Assembly: GCA_027924585.1 (NCBI GenBank)
Contig: BSBM01000001.1
Location: 53,622,501 to 53,686,500 of the forward strand
Source of the DNA: Larix kaempferi
Taxonomy: Eukaryota; Streptophyta; Pinopsida; Pinales; Pinaceae
Reading direction: 5' to 3'
DNA: 64,000 nt
Below, piece by piece: positions 1 to 11,907 of the stretch. Position numbers and translations under genes: made by a program. The notes beneath the pieces were generated by a model, which saw only the letters and a list, made by a program, of their open reading frames with translations, did not search any database and had not been told where the DNA came from. Positions within the stretch are counted from its first letter, which is position 1. Each line of letters opens with the position of its first letter.

Positions 1-235
1 AATGAGAAATGAATATTGAGAATTGGAAATGTAATTAGAATTCAAATCGAAATTGAAACTTGGAATTTGAAATTGAAAATTGAAGATGAAATTGAAATTG
101 AAATTGAAAATTGAAGATGAAATTGAAATTGAAATTGAAAATTGAAGATGAAATGCCAAATTTGAAATAGAATTTGAAATTTGAATTTGAATTTTAAATG
201 TGAAATTTGAAAGAGAATTAGAATTAGAAATTGAA
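1..235. repeat. AT-rich degenerate simple repeat (GAAATT-type)
   Basis: The tract is built of imperfect repeats of GAAATTGAAATT and GAAATTTGAA, with a GAAGATGAAATT variant recurring three times near 80-150. It resembles the AT-rich low-complexity DNA at 2560-3330, 4370-4640 and 7820-9470. No gene is visible in it. Confidence 0.8.
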
Positions 236-339
236 ATGTGATGCAGAGAGTTTTGAAGAGAGAACTTCATTTCTTTGTGCTCCGCGACGCACAAGGGGAT
301 CTGACGTCGCCCAAGTGGGCGGCCATCGGTAGCGCTCCT

Positions 340-2294
340 GTTCTCCGAGGAGTGAGGCCATGCCGGGGTCGACTAACACTCGTGGCAGCAGCAGGAGAGA
401 TAGTGTATCGGTTCATCTCGAGGACACACATGTTGATCCCCAGGTGGGGGATGCATAGCAAGACACGAGTGCATCAGGTGCATATTTTTTGTTACATACA
501 TTTTCAATAAATTTTTAGTATATAATGCATTGGATTTTAGTTGCAAGTTATAATATATATTTTCAGTAACATTTGTGTTTTGGTTTGGATCGCAGGTGAC
601 CCATCAGGGGGATAGTACGACGATGAGGTCGAACGCATCACTCTCGTTGATATCACTACCCAGTGAGAGTGGGTGCACTCATGTGTGTGCACATTGGGGG
701 AGGATTCTCCCACATGGCGATCTTTATTCATGATGTTATCAGCAGTGGATGAGATGTTGGCCCTCTACAAGAGGGTGGCACCTCTTAGTGACATTTGTCT
801 TTTTTCATGCCAGAGGAGGAGATGGGATTTCATTGGGATCCACAAATGGGAGGATGTCAAAGTCGCCATAAAAGGGCATGACATCAAGGGTACTTTGTTC
901 GACATCCCTCCTGACCGCCCTTCTGGTCAACCGCTTAGACTCAAGGAGTTTAAGTTGGAGGCCACTGCACCATATTTATATGATAGATTCGTCGGAGCGT
1001 GGTGCATGTTCCCCCACCATGACCAGGTCCCATTGTACTTTGCAAAACATATTTATGTAGAGTTTGTTTTGGATATGCACCTATATTACACCAACAAAGG
1101 GTCCGAGTTCTTTGGGGCTAGTAGGGGACGCTCCTACCAACGTCCTGGAGCTCGTAGAGACCCTGCCTTCGTGCCACCCCCTCCGAGATTGGTACCGATT
1201 CCAGACAAGACGGTTATCAGTTCGGCGGACGTGGCACAGTCATCCCAACTTGCTGCAAAGGCTAGACATGACATTGCAGAGTCGTTGTTCACTGCCATGG
1301 TCAATGTTGTTGTTGTTGTGCATGGAGAGGCATCTATACCACCCCCTGCACTTGCAAAGACAGAGATAGAGTATGTTGATAGTGACTTGCTTAGGATTTT
1401 GGATGGGGAGGACAAACTGGGGTAGGCCGAGTCATCCCGAGATGCATACTTTCGGTTGTATCATAGATACGTCGCTCCAGGACAGTTATACTTTTGTACA
1501 ATTATGTATATATGTTCTTCATGTTACATCATATTATATGTCGTAAATTGAATGGTTAATAATACTTAAGGGAGTTGTATTCTATTGCTCCATGCAGGGG
1601 ACCACATTCATGGATCAACTCTTTTCTAGTGAGCCATCGGTTGGTCCATCTACTCGTCCCAACCCGCGGACGACAGTAGTCGAGATAAGTTATAATTTAT
1701 GTTCTAATTTAATTTGAGTTTATTATTTCCCAGTTTAAATAATTTATGTTTTATTTCTTAATTTTTGAGATTTTATGTTTTAGATCTTAACTTCAAATGA
1801 ATTCCAAATTGTATAGGACAAAGGAAAGGGCATTGCTCCTGATGATAGACATGAGGACCACGAAGGTCCTGACCAGCCGGGTCTAGACACAGAGGTGAGT
1901 TTTAATTTATGTTCCAATTCATGTTATTTAATCACATTTAGTAATTTATTTTTGTACTTTATGTTTCATTTTTTGAATTATAACTTAAATTATGTTCTAG
2001 TTTTAATTTTTAATAAATCTAACTTATTACATCTGATGGCATATTTCACAGGCATCGCTACGGGCGGGTGTCGATGCTGCAATGGCTTTCACATATGATT
2101 GGGATGTAGCTCGAGCATGTGGTCCTGATGAAGGGCCATCTACCCATATTCCTACCCAGATGTCAGATATCACCATTGACTCGACGAAGATCGAGGCATT
2201 CTTTCATAGTTTACCGCCTCAGATCCAGCATCGGTCTACTACACACGAAGGCATTCATAGAGTCGATCAAGGGCCTCGTGGGGGTAGTGGCTAA
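340..2294 (+). pseudogene. Decayed multi-exon gene of unknown family, probably TE-derived
   Basis: The longest open stretch runs 673-1425 (250 codons). Splice-like borders suggest exons ending at 477 (CAG/GT), 596-1425, about 1597-1682, about 1816-1893 (donor GTGAGT) and about 2052-2294. The frame is preserved across the 477/596 junction. However, TAG or TGA codons interrupt it in exon 1 (near 462) and before 673 (near 612 and 663), so it is probably dead. The middle part reads as a compact hydrophobic/aromatic domain with conserved-looking W, P and Y residues. The last exons are hydrophilic, proline- and charge-rich and end in a Gly-rich tail. This layout resembles TE-derived plant genes such as plant-mobile-domain proteins, but I recognise no diagnostic motif and do not assign a family. 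The neighbours are only AT-rich repeats. Confidence 0.4.
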
Positions 2295-2299
2295 TGAGT

Positions 2300-4900
2300 T
2301 GATGATCTATACATTTCCATGTTTTGTATTTTTTCATATTTTCATGTTTTGGATGATCTATGTATACGTTTTCATGTATTGGATATGGATTTATATCATT
2401 TATACATGGAATTTTATCATATATGTACTTTGGATATGGACTTTTGGATATTTTGTTACATATTTTGTATATTTGATCATATTGATGTCTTCATGTGTAT
2501 TTTGTATCTGATTTGAAATCGGTTAAGTTTTTTATGTTACATGTGGATATAGTTATTACAGTTACAAATTTATGTTTTGTCGTTTCAAATGCAAATTTAA
2601 TGTACAGTGATTACAATATAAAAGTTCAATCTCAATGTGTAATTACAATTTAGTTCAATTTCAAATGCAAATTTCGACTACATTACAGAACATCTTCCAA
2701 AATTTAGAATTGAATACATACATTACAATTTAAAATTGAAATTACAATTCCAATTCAATTACAATATAAAATTTCAAATTTAATGTGTAATTTCAATTCC
2801 AATTCAATTACAATTTAAAAGCTTATTTTCAACTACATTACAATTGCATAAATAAAATCAAAATTTAAAATTAGAATACATTTGAAATTACAATTACATT
2901 ATGTTGTCTACACATTACAATTCAATTACAATTTACACATTTCAATTCAATTAAAATTTCAAATTTAATGTGTAATTTTAATTGAAAATTCAATGTGTTG
3001 TTCCAATTTAAAAGTTCAATTTCAATTACATTACACTTGCATTTGAAATAAATTTTTTAAATTATAATACATTGTACAATCTAAAATTTAAATTTTACAA
3101 TTTTACATTGTATAGATGTATTTTAAATTCTCAATTACATTACAATTGTATTTGAAATCAAAATTTAAAATTAGAATACATTTGAAATTGAAAATTGAAA
3201 TTATAATTGCATTATGTTGTCTACACATTATAATTCAATTACAATTTCCACATTCCAATTCAATTACATGCAAAATTTAATGTGTAATCTCAATTGAAAA
3301 TTCAATGTGTTGTTGTATACAAGAATGTTTTTGTCCATTGAGAGTGTGAAATATCTCTTGAGACAAAATTCTCTAATTACAACCAACCAATGATTGATTG
3401 ATGCCATTTTGGTATTGTTTGTGATAGATTTCTATCAAATTCAAAAATATTTGGTGTAATAACAAGTTCTATAGTATGTAGGTGATCGTTATGTTCTTTT
3501 CTTTTAAGTGTGTGCTCTAATCTAGATGAAAAAAAAAACACCAAATCTTATTTAAAACATACGATTCTTACTATTATGTTTCTTCCTTTTATTTAGCAAT
3601 CATTTAGGTATATTTCATATGGTTTTTGTTTTGATGACAAATGGTGATAATGGCACCATTTGATCCAACTAGGTAAGTTGCATATGATGCAATTACCTGA
3701 GATATGGTGGTGTCTGGTGAGAGTTGGAAGTTTGTGCAAACTTGTGCAATATGTTGAAGGGTGGTGTTTGTGCTAATAACAATGGAGTATTATGCATCAC
3801 CTCATTTTTTAATCCACACAGTCATTTAAGATTTTAAGAAAGGAACAAATTGTTATGTCAAGGTCTTGCCAACTTTCATTATTACTTTTCCATGTCTATA
3901 AAAAATAAAGGCATGTACAAGTTGTGTTTTGGTTTGATAATTGAGTTTTTTTTACGCAAGCAAGGCCATATAATACTAACTAATTTCCCTCAAAGATATT
4001 CCATGCTATGCGTGCAAAACTGCATGATAAAGATGGTTTTTGATGCATGCAATCCAAAAAATGAGAAGGTTGGATGGTTAGAAATTATAGTGAATGTTTC
4101 TGAGTTGTGCCAACAATGGGTATTGTTTGCATGAAAATATATTCAAGGTTTATGTGTAAGTTCCCTTTAGTTGAATTGTACCCTCTATCTCCTATGTTAT
4201 ATTCCATGTAGCACCAAGTGCCAATATTTGTATTAAATGGAATGAGGAGACGCAAAAAAATTTGGTCCTAACTTTGATATGTTCAATAACAAAACTAATT
4301 GATTATTGTTGAATGAAACCTTTTTTCAATACATTGGTATTTGATAATATTTTTATATAATTGATAATGAAATACAATGTAATTGATGATGAAATACAAT
4401 GAATGGATTGTAATGTATATAATTTTGCATTTAAAATCAAAATTTAAAATTAGAATACATTGTACAATTTAAAATTTAAAATTTTACATTATATAGATGT
4501 ATTTAAATTCTCAATTACATTACAATTATATTTGAAATCAAAATTTAAACTTAGAATGTACATTACAATTTAAAATTGAAATTTTACAATTACATTATAT
4601 TGTCTAACATTACAATTCAATTACATTACAATTCAACTATCTAGTAGACCTTTAATATTGTTTTTAAAGCATCTAAACAAATATCTATAAAACTATTATG
4701 GAGGAATTTCATGGAGCACTGACCATACATTCAAGTGTATTCACATTGGAGCACCATGACTCAATTTTCACAAAAGCCTCCCAACTAGTATTTTTATTCT
4801 TGACATTAAAGCATCTACAAAAATACATTTATAAAACAATCTCCACAAAAATATTACACAAGACAACATGAAAACTATGTCAATGATGCAAGTGGCATAC
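2300..4900. repeat. AT-rich intergenic DNA with low-complexity tracts
   Basis: No supported gene. 2560-3330 and 4370-4640 consist of imperfect repeats of ATTACAATT, CAATTTAAA and AATTCAATTACA. The segment between them (3340-4360) is unique-looking AT-rich sequence. The open frame at 3850-4134 has no recognisable domain. Confidence 0.6.
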
Positions 4901-4907
4901 ATGTAAC

Positions 4908-7759
4908 TCATTCATCTGGCCAATGGGTTATAGGAATGCAAGTCTCCATAATACGATCATGGTCAACTTCTGTCATCTTCCATCTCTTTGGCTCACCTCT
5001 CTTCACCTTGATTTCTGTTAGATGTATCTGAGCTACCACCACCAAATGACTGTATTGACATGATATATATTCAGGCATAAAATCTTTGTAAATAATATGG
5101 GCACCCTGTTTTTTCACTCTTTCAAAAAAGTGTCCCATTAGAACCATGTCTCCAGTTTGGTATGTGAAGTCTCCATCTTGGTAGGGGTGCACCAACCTAC
5201 TTTTTATTTGTGTGCATCGCATCAAATAATATGCCACATTTTCTTGTTGTGGGGGGGTGCAATGAAAACGAATACATCACCTGCAAGATACATTACAAAT
5301 ATTATTCAAATATCCTACGTGCATTTCTACAACATTTGTATATGTATAATATATAATGAACTAATTAACTTAATGAAGTCTCTTGTACCTTCCCTAACTA
5401 TATCAGAAACTCGATCATGATCTAATGAGACCATTGCCTCATCAGTTTGCATCTCTTGCCATGTTGGAATTGGATGTGGTCCCTTTGGATTAAGAGAGAC
5501 ATATTTCCATGGTTTCACATATACATCATTTTCACAGTGATCAAGCCCTCATCCATTTGCATCAATGCAAAAATCGCAAAAACAAGCATACTTCCTCGTT
5601 TCAATGGAAAATATGTCACCCATGTCTTTACTTCCAACGGAATGTAATTCCCTCGTACCAGGTATGGTCTCACAATACCACGGAATGGATCTATTCACAT
5701 CTCCAACGGCAACATCCCAAAAGAACCTGCATGGAATTCAATTTGTCATATATAAATTCCTATCGAGTATGTGTTCTTTTGGAAATGATGATATTGAATG
5801 TTATTAGCTTATTAATTGAGTTTGGATTTTATTACCTGCACATCGGCCTTGCTTGTTCGTGACCTTTATGTCCCAAATGACGTGTGCACCAATCAACTAC
5901 TTCCATGGAGCATTTGAGTCGGGTTGCACCATGACTCATCTGGTACCTTCGAAGTGCTCGTTTCACACATGCACCTGCGCCATCATGTTCACCCTTTCCA
6001 TGCCCTGTTTCAAAAAAGCTCCAGGTGTGTCGGATTCATGTCTCTTTGTGAAGGCGAATCAACCAATAAAATGACCGTGCCAATTTGAATTGCCCTGCAC
6101 ACCCATCTGACCAAATCCAGTCTTCAGCAATTGATACGCCTCTCTTCCTGAATGAATCATAAATCAACCCAAAGCAGTGTTGAATGAACAATGTGTCATT
6201 CTCACGATCATCACTAACATAAAAATGGTACTCCTTGATCACTTCACGTGACTAAGGAGTGCTATCCCTACCATCAATGATTTCCTGAGCATGTCTGTAC
6301 AATACATGTATGAAGATAGACACCTGGTCGGAGTGATAGTACTCACTTTGTATCTCTCTCTGAGGAGCAAAAGTGTAGTTCTCAACAAAGTCTACCACTG
6401 ATAAGATTGTGCCCGACTCAAATACCTCACGAGAATGTTTGAATTCTGAAGCTTTCCACCTGGACCTATGGGAGTGCTTTATGTATTTATAAATCTGACT
6501 TTGAAACTTCTCCATGAAATCTGAAACAGGAATCTCATCCTAGAGCAAGTCGATCCTCTTAGATGGCACAGATGAAGAAGATGATGGATTCATGGAGACA
6601 TACTTGTACCTCTTCCACTTAACTGTGTTGGATCGATAGGAAAGTTCCTATGGAACATTGTCAAATAAAATCTCGTACCTACACACCTCTTATTGAAAAA
6701 TATGTGTTCAGCATTCCTGTTGCATAGTATCATACAAATAAAATCTTGCACTATGTGAGGATCTAGTACACTGTTCCAATGCCTTTTGCAAAAATCCAGA
6801 AATGTGTCATAGTATAGTTGAAAATCAATGTGGTACTGGCAGCAACAAGTGTCGTGAATCATATTCGGCCTAATATACCACGGTTTCAATTTGTTGAACA
6901 TGCTAAATGATATTTGAACACCAGGATTGGTTTCTTAGAATTCCTCATAAAGTGCAACTCTTGTCATCTCCATCACATGCTTACAATGCTCCTGATAAAT
7001 TCCTCTGGATAAACATTGTTGCAGGACATGCTTTCGATCTGGAATAACACGAGAATGGCTATCCCAAAACTCTATCACCTTCTCTCTAATGCTTGCTGCC
7101 ATCCTACCTCGATAGGGTTCCCTACAAATAAGAGCCCAACCAGCAGCTTCATCATTTTCATCTATCTGGACCCTGAATTTAGTATATTTCAACAATGTTC
7201 TTTTTGAAACATTGAGCAATGATGCCATTGTTGATACCAATCGATTTATTGAGGTGCTTTGTGCCACAACAGTCGTTGTAATTTCCCTACGAGCAGCTCG
7301 GATATCATTATTTCTTGATTTCCCAAACGAAGATAATGTAGTTCTTACATTTTCTATTGCATTCTCGCATATCTTTTTTGTTTTAACATCTTGAAAACCC
7401 AACAACTTTGTGGCACGTTTCATTTTTTTGTGTTTTATCAACCCTTGTAGGATTTGAGCTTGTGCCATCGTTGAATGTTGTTCAAAATATGACTCGATTA
7501 TGTTACTGACATGCTTTCTAACTCTCTGACTAGGGATCGAGTTCCCAATCTCTTCTTGTGCAGAAACAACCGCACAATCCTCTAGACAATTTCCACCCCT
7601 TCCAACCCCACTGCAACTCCCAATTATACTTTCAATGTGAGAGGGAAATGTGCCATGTGATGGATAATCAGGATTATGAGGGGGCATAAGGTAATGTGAT
7701 CCTTGATCACCATGATGTGATGTCTAACCATAATCTCTCCCTACATAAGCAAAATTCAT
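4908..7759 (-). pseudogene. DDE-like transposase-family pseudogene with GHGKG..DG motif
   Basis: Reading from an ATG at 7759, one protein can be followed almost to 4908. It carries W-S-D-G-C-x-x-Q-F-K near 6080-6110 and, near 5980-6030, F-F-E-T-G-H-G-K-G followed by D-G-A-G-A and K-R. An S/D-D-G-x-x-x-Q-F-K motif followed by G-H-G-K-G..D-G-x-G occurs in a set of eukaryotic uncharacterised proteins that I believe are transposase-derived; the superfamily name is not certain. Two short introns are supported by GT/AG borders: 5727-5835 (109 bp), which exactly explains a frame change, and 5281-5388. Decay is clear: in-frame stops at 7724-7726, 6935-6937, 6648-6650, 6540-6542, 6252-6254, 6036-6038 and 5549-5551, a frameshift near 6675-6690, and another in the C7 run near 5251-5257. 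The N-terminal third is basic and could bind DNA (inference). The element's terminal repeats were not found. Confidence 0.7.
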
Positions 7760-8795
7760 GTGAAGGGAATTTCAATCAGAAATGCATTATATATGAGGAG
7801 GTTAATTTTAAAGTACCAAATTGAAGTGTTTTGAAATGCACTGGTACACGAATTGAAAATACTTTTAAAACAAGAAAATGATTTGGAACTTGAATTCAAA
7901 ATAACTAAATATGTACACATTTAACTTGAAGTTGTACATTTAGCTTGATAATTGTTCTAAGTAAAGTTTGAAATTGCTAGTAACTTGAAATTTGAAATTA
8001 CTAGTAAAGTTTGAAATTGCTTGTAATTTAAAATTCCTTGTAACTTGAAATTGCTAGTAATTACTTGAGAATTGTTCTAAGTAAAGTTTGAAATTGCTAG
8101 TAACTTGTACATTTAACTTTAAAATTGCTAGTAACTTGTACATTTAACTTTAAAATTGCTAGTAACTTGAAATTCGTTACATTTAAATTAACAAATTGAA
8201 AATTGATTACTTGATAGTTGTGCATTGAACTTTAAAATTGCTAGTAACTTGAAATTGATTACATGTAAATTAACAAATTGAAAATTGGTTACTTGATAGT
8301 TGTGCATTGAACTTTAAAATTGCTAGTAACTTGAAATTTGATGTGGAAATTGAAAAATTGAAAATTGCGTGTGAATTGAATTTTTCAACTAATACATTTA
8401 GCTTGAGAATTGTTCTGAAGTAAAATTTCAAATTGCTAGTAACTTGAAATTCGAAATTGCTACTAAAGTTTGAAACTGCTAGTAATTACTTGAGAATTGT
8501 TCTAGAAGTAAAGTTTGAAATTGCTAGTAAAATTTGAAATTGGTAGTAACTCAACTTTAAAATTGTTAGTAATTTGAAATTTGTTACATGTAAATTAACA
8601 AATTGAAAATTACTAGCGACTATAGAAAAATTCAGTACAAGTATTGAAAATACATTAAAACAAGAAAATTGTTTGTAACTTAATTTCAAAATTACTAAAT
8701 ATGTACATGTAACTTGAAATTGTACATTTAGTTTGAGAATTGCTAGTAAAGTTTGAAAATCAAGTATATATATTTAATTCAAGATAATTATTAAT

Positions 8796-8810
8796 AACTT
8801 GATAGTTGTG
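8796..8810. repeat. SINE target-site duplication, left copy
   Basis: AACTTGATAGTTGTG, identical to 9040-9054 on the other side of the SINE. Confidence 0.88.
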
Positions 8811-9039
8811 GATTGCCCGCATGGGTGTGGCTCATTGGCGGTCCAGTTGTTATGAAGTCACAGTTGTAAATGGAGGTCACGAGTTCAAATCACACATGGC
8901 TTTTCTTGTGTCCCATGCTTGCGGGGTGTGTGGGGCACCTAGGGGTATAGTGGTAGCAGTATTGGATCCCTAGACCCCGTGTCACGCGAGTACCAGCCCA
9001 GTCTCCAGTTACCGATTCCCTTAGTTACAAAAAAAAAAA
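8811..9039 (+). mobile_element. tRNA-derived SINE with poly(A) tail
   Basis: The 229-bp GC-richer insert has RNA polymerase III promoter-like boxes: box A TGGCTCATTGGC at 8828-8839 and box B GAGTTCAAATC at 8881-8891. It ends in an A-run (about 9029-9040). A 15-bp direct repeat AACTTGATAGTTGTG flanks it exactly, at 8796-8810 and 9040-9054, as expected for LINE-mediated retroposition. It lies inside the AT-rich repeat field, so it is younger than that field. The family is not identified. Confidence 0.88.
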
Positions 9040-9054
9040 AACTTGATAGTTGTG
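9040..9054. repeat. SINE target-site duplication, right copy
   Basis: AACTTGATAGTTGTG, identical to 8796-8810; it follows the poly(A) tail directly. Confidence 0.88.
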
Positions 9055-10045
9055 CATTGAACTTTAAAATTGCTAGTAACTTGAAATTTGATATAAAAAT
9101 TGACAAATTGAAAATTGAGTGTGAATTGAATTTTCCAACTAATTATACATAACTGTCAATTTAACTTGAAAATTGTTAAAATTTTTGAAATATAAATTAT
9201 ATACCTACTATATGAAAAAAAAAAGTTAACTTATCCCTACATTAATGCATAGAAAAAATTGGTACATGAATTAGAAATACATTAACTATGATAATATTTC
9301 ATTCATTTGTTTTCAAATATTCATAACTATGAAAATATTGCCAACCACCATAACTATGAAAATATTCATTCATTTGTTTTCAAATTGAATTTTCTAACTA
9401 ATACATAACTATCATAATGTTCATTTCAAATCAAATGAGGGTAAGTTAAAATTGGACATTAATAGTTATTTCAATCACGCGATCAAAACAAAAGCATAAA
9501 AGCATATAACAGTAGTAAGGTATAGGCAGGGCTCGAACACGTAGGAGCCATCCGATGGTTTATAACAAAAACATGAATAAAGCTCGGCTAAACAACTGTA
9601 AGATAGGAAATAATCTGAGGGGATGAGGTCGAACTCGGCTTTGGAGGGTCGTTTCCCCTCTGCCTCTGCGCAGCAAGTAGAGGACCGCACTATTGAAGAA
9701 CTGATTACCCTTGATTGTATGACCAAAAAGGAACAAATATACTTAACTTACCAAGGTCACAAACTTGGTCTACTCAGTAAGATAATGCACAACACCCAGA
9801 TCCATCTTCTTTCTGTATCATTTTCCCATTTTTTTATCCTATCTTTTTTATTATCTAAAGCTAACTATAAAACTCACATATAAAAGAAAATAAATAAAAA
9901 CAAATTGTTGAACCTGATTTGGGTCGTCGAGTTTGAAGTTTGTTTGTAGTAGTGGTTGAAGCAGCTATCCAAAGTAATCCAACGTTGACGAAGATGACAA
10001 CCCCTCGGTAGAAATATGAGTCCAATGCGCTCAAGGCTCGACCTA

Positions 10046-10056
10046 CTCTGATACCA
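10046..10056 (-). other. Primer binding site, initiator Met tRNA
   Basis: The minus strand reads TGGTATCAGAG, the common plant retrotransposon primer site complementary to the 3' end of tRNA-iMet, two bases from the LTR end. Confidence 0.85.
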
Positions 10057-10593
10057 AATGTAGGGACCCCCATTTCGGGTTCCCCAAAAAGACTTCCACG
10101 AAATTTCAAAATATAAGTATAATTAATTTTAGAACTTCCAGTATGATTTTTCAGAAGAAGATATAGAGGCCACAGATCTAGTTCTATCTATTGCAGTACA
10201 TGAATGTCAATAAATAAAACTATATACCCAGATTTATTGATTCCACCACAAGAGTTAGCAAAATAAATAACTAAATACTTCAAACTTGTTTTCGACAGTT
10301 GGTCCAGCGAATTGATGGAGTCCTCGAAGTGGTTTCCGCACGATCCAATCCAATCTCCTTACGAAGTACCGAGTGACCCCTCGGTTGACCTCCCTACCGT
10401 ATCGGGGTTATTCTTCTTCACCCCGAACCCCCGAACAAGTGGGGTCGTAAGAACACACAGCTAGCCTCCTGAAAGGATCTCCCAATCCCCGTTCCGGCTA
10501 ATCCCAACTCCAAGGATCATAACATAATCCGATATTATGATGACCATCCATCATTAGGGAGCAAGAGATGTTCTTCTCTCCTTCTCCTCCCTC

Positions 10594-10602
10594 ATTATAT
10601 AG
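10594..10602 (-). promoter_or_regulatory. TATA box inside the LTR
   Basis: The minus strand reads GCTATATAATGAGG followed by a purine-rich stretch. It is a plausible core promoter of the element, read toward its interior. Confidence 0.5.
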
Positions 10603-10867
10603 CAAATTCTTGTGTGCCATGTGTCTGTCCATTCACATATTTATTTTAATTTAATATTTTAATTTCAAATATTCTCAAATACATGTGTCTCGATGTCTTT
10701 AATGTGCACCTAATTCCCTAAATTAGCGGGAGTTAGGTGTAGGAGAGTTCTACTCCCTTTTTGTTTCTCAAATAGTTTACTAAATACTTTTTTAGTAAAC
10801 TTGTTTTTATTTAATTTATTTCTTTTAAATAATGTAATTTATAAAAGAAATTTGTTTCTTTTGTTAA

Positions 10868-10869
10868 AT

Positions 10870-10912
<43 letters not shown>
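10868..10912. repeat. (AT)n microsatellite
   Basis: About 22 uninterrupted AT units inside the 1.85-kb LTR. Confidence 0.95.
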
Positions 10913-10915
<3 letters not shown>

Positions 10916-11907
10916 TTGTTGAAAAATTAATAATAATTTATATATATATTCTCTTTACTTATTTTATTCTTTACTAGAATATTCTCATTTAAAGTTAACT
11001 TCTATTAGTGTTCAATTCTAAAAGGACTTCCAGTTTAACTTTTATTTTATTCTTTCAATAAAGTAGATAAATAAAATAGTTTAGACTAAACTAATAGTTT
11101 TCTTTTCTTTTTCTTTTTCACTTCTGTTTTTCTTCTTTTCTCTTAACAATAGAATAATGAATAAAATTTTATGGTATTTGTCTTTTAATCTAAAGTCACA
11201 TGAATTTATCTTCGATGAGTTTTCAATTTCTTTCTTTAAATTCCATTATCTTTTCTTGTCCAGGTGCCTCTTCGACGGGCCCTTCCGAAAGTTTCATTTC
11301 TTCCTTCTTATGGGGAGTACTGCGTAGCGACCGGAAACCGTTACCGCGATCTCTCAACTACGATCCTTGGAGACTAAGGGATGTTGAGGGATAAGGATCT
11401 CCTTATTGCGCGCCCCTCAACTCATCGTACACGACCAAATCATTATGGCCTTGCCCGTACGACATACGCTTCCCCGGGTGAGCTGAAACGGCTTCACCCG
11501 TGCGTGGATTTCTAATTCAAGGTCGAGAGTTAGTCGTCATACCCTTAAGTGTTCTCTCTATTCTTACAACCCCGATAATTCCATTGTGGGTCAGTCGGTA
11601 AATCGTCTTACCTGCCACTGCACACACACTCAAACGCATATTAGTAGTGCTGCACTATAAAACATTTGTATCATTCTTTTCAATATCTCATTCAGTTGAG
11701 TCTACTAAACATTCATCATTTTAACATTATATCTCTGTCATTTGAGCATACATCATTTTCATTTCAAGTAATTTCAACCTTCATCATTTTCCATTCTAAA
11801 GCATTTTCAAAGTAAATTCAAATGGTTCATGTTTTACTTAGCCGGTTCATTTCAAAACTAGTACCCTCATTAATATAATCAGTTAAAGTACCGAGGCGGG
11901 CATTACA

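Larger units (their letters stand above)
7820..9470. repeat. AT-rich degenerate repeat field
   Basis: Imperfect repeats of AAATTGCTAGTAACTTG, TTGAAATT and TGATAGTTGTGCATTGAAC recur throughout, without a strict period. Similar sequence resumes at 11908-12300, beyond the LTR element, so that element and the SINE appear to be inserted into this field. No gene is present. Confidence 0.7.
9471..11907 (-). mobile_element. Truncated LTR retrotransposon: 5' LTR, PBS and a little interior
   Basis: On the minus strand a complete 5' LTR (11907 to 10059) is followed by a primer binding site and about 580 bp of interior. The sequence then falls back into AT-rich repeat near 9470. No gag, pol or second LTR is visible, so the 3' part is missing. 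The interior is distinctly GC-richer near 9620-9690 but has no recognisable domain. The left border is approximate because the truncation point has no sharp landmark. Confidence 0.7.
10059..11907 (-). repeat. 1849-bp LTR of the truncated element
   Basis: Read on the minus strand it starts TGTAATGCCCGCC and ends GGTCCCTACA, i.e. TG...CA termini, directly followed by the tRNA-Met primer site. The TGTAATGCCC start resembles several other LTR starts in this window. It carries a TATA box and a long (AT)n microsatellite. The sequence just beyond 11907 is ACTTG; a matching TSD copy cannot be identified because the other end is lost. Confidence 0.75.

Noticed and set aside
8811-9039. Functional tRNA gene
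   Set aside because: Boxes A and B are present, but there is no acceptor-stem pairing or anticodon arm, and the TSD and A-tail show a SINE.
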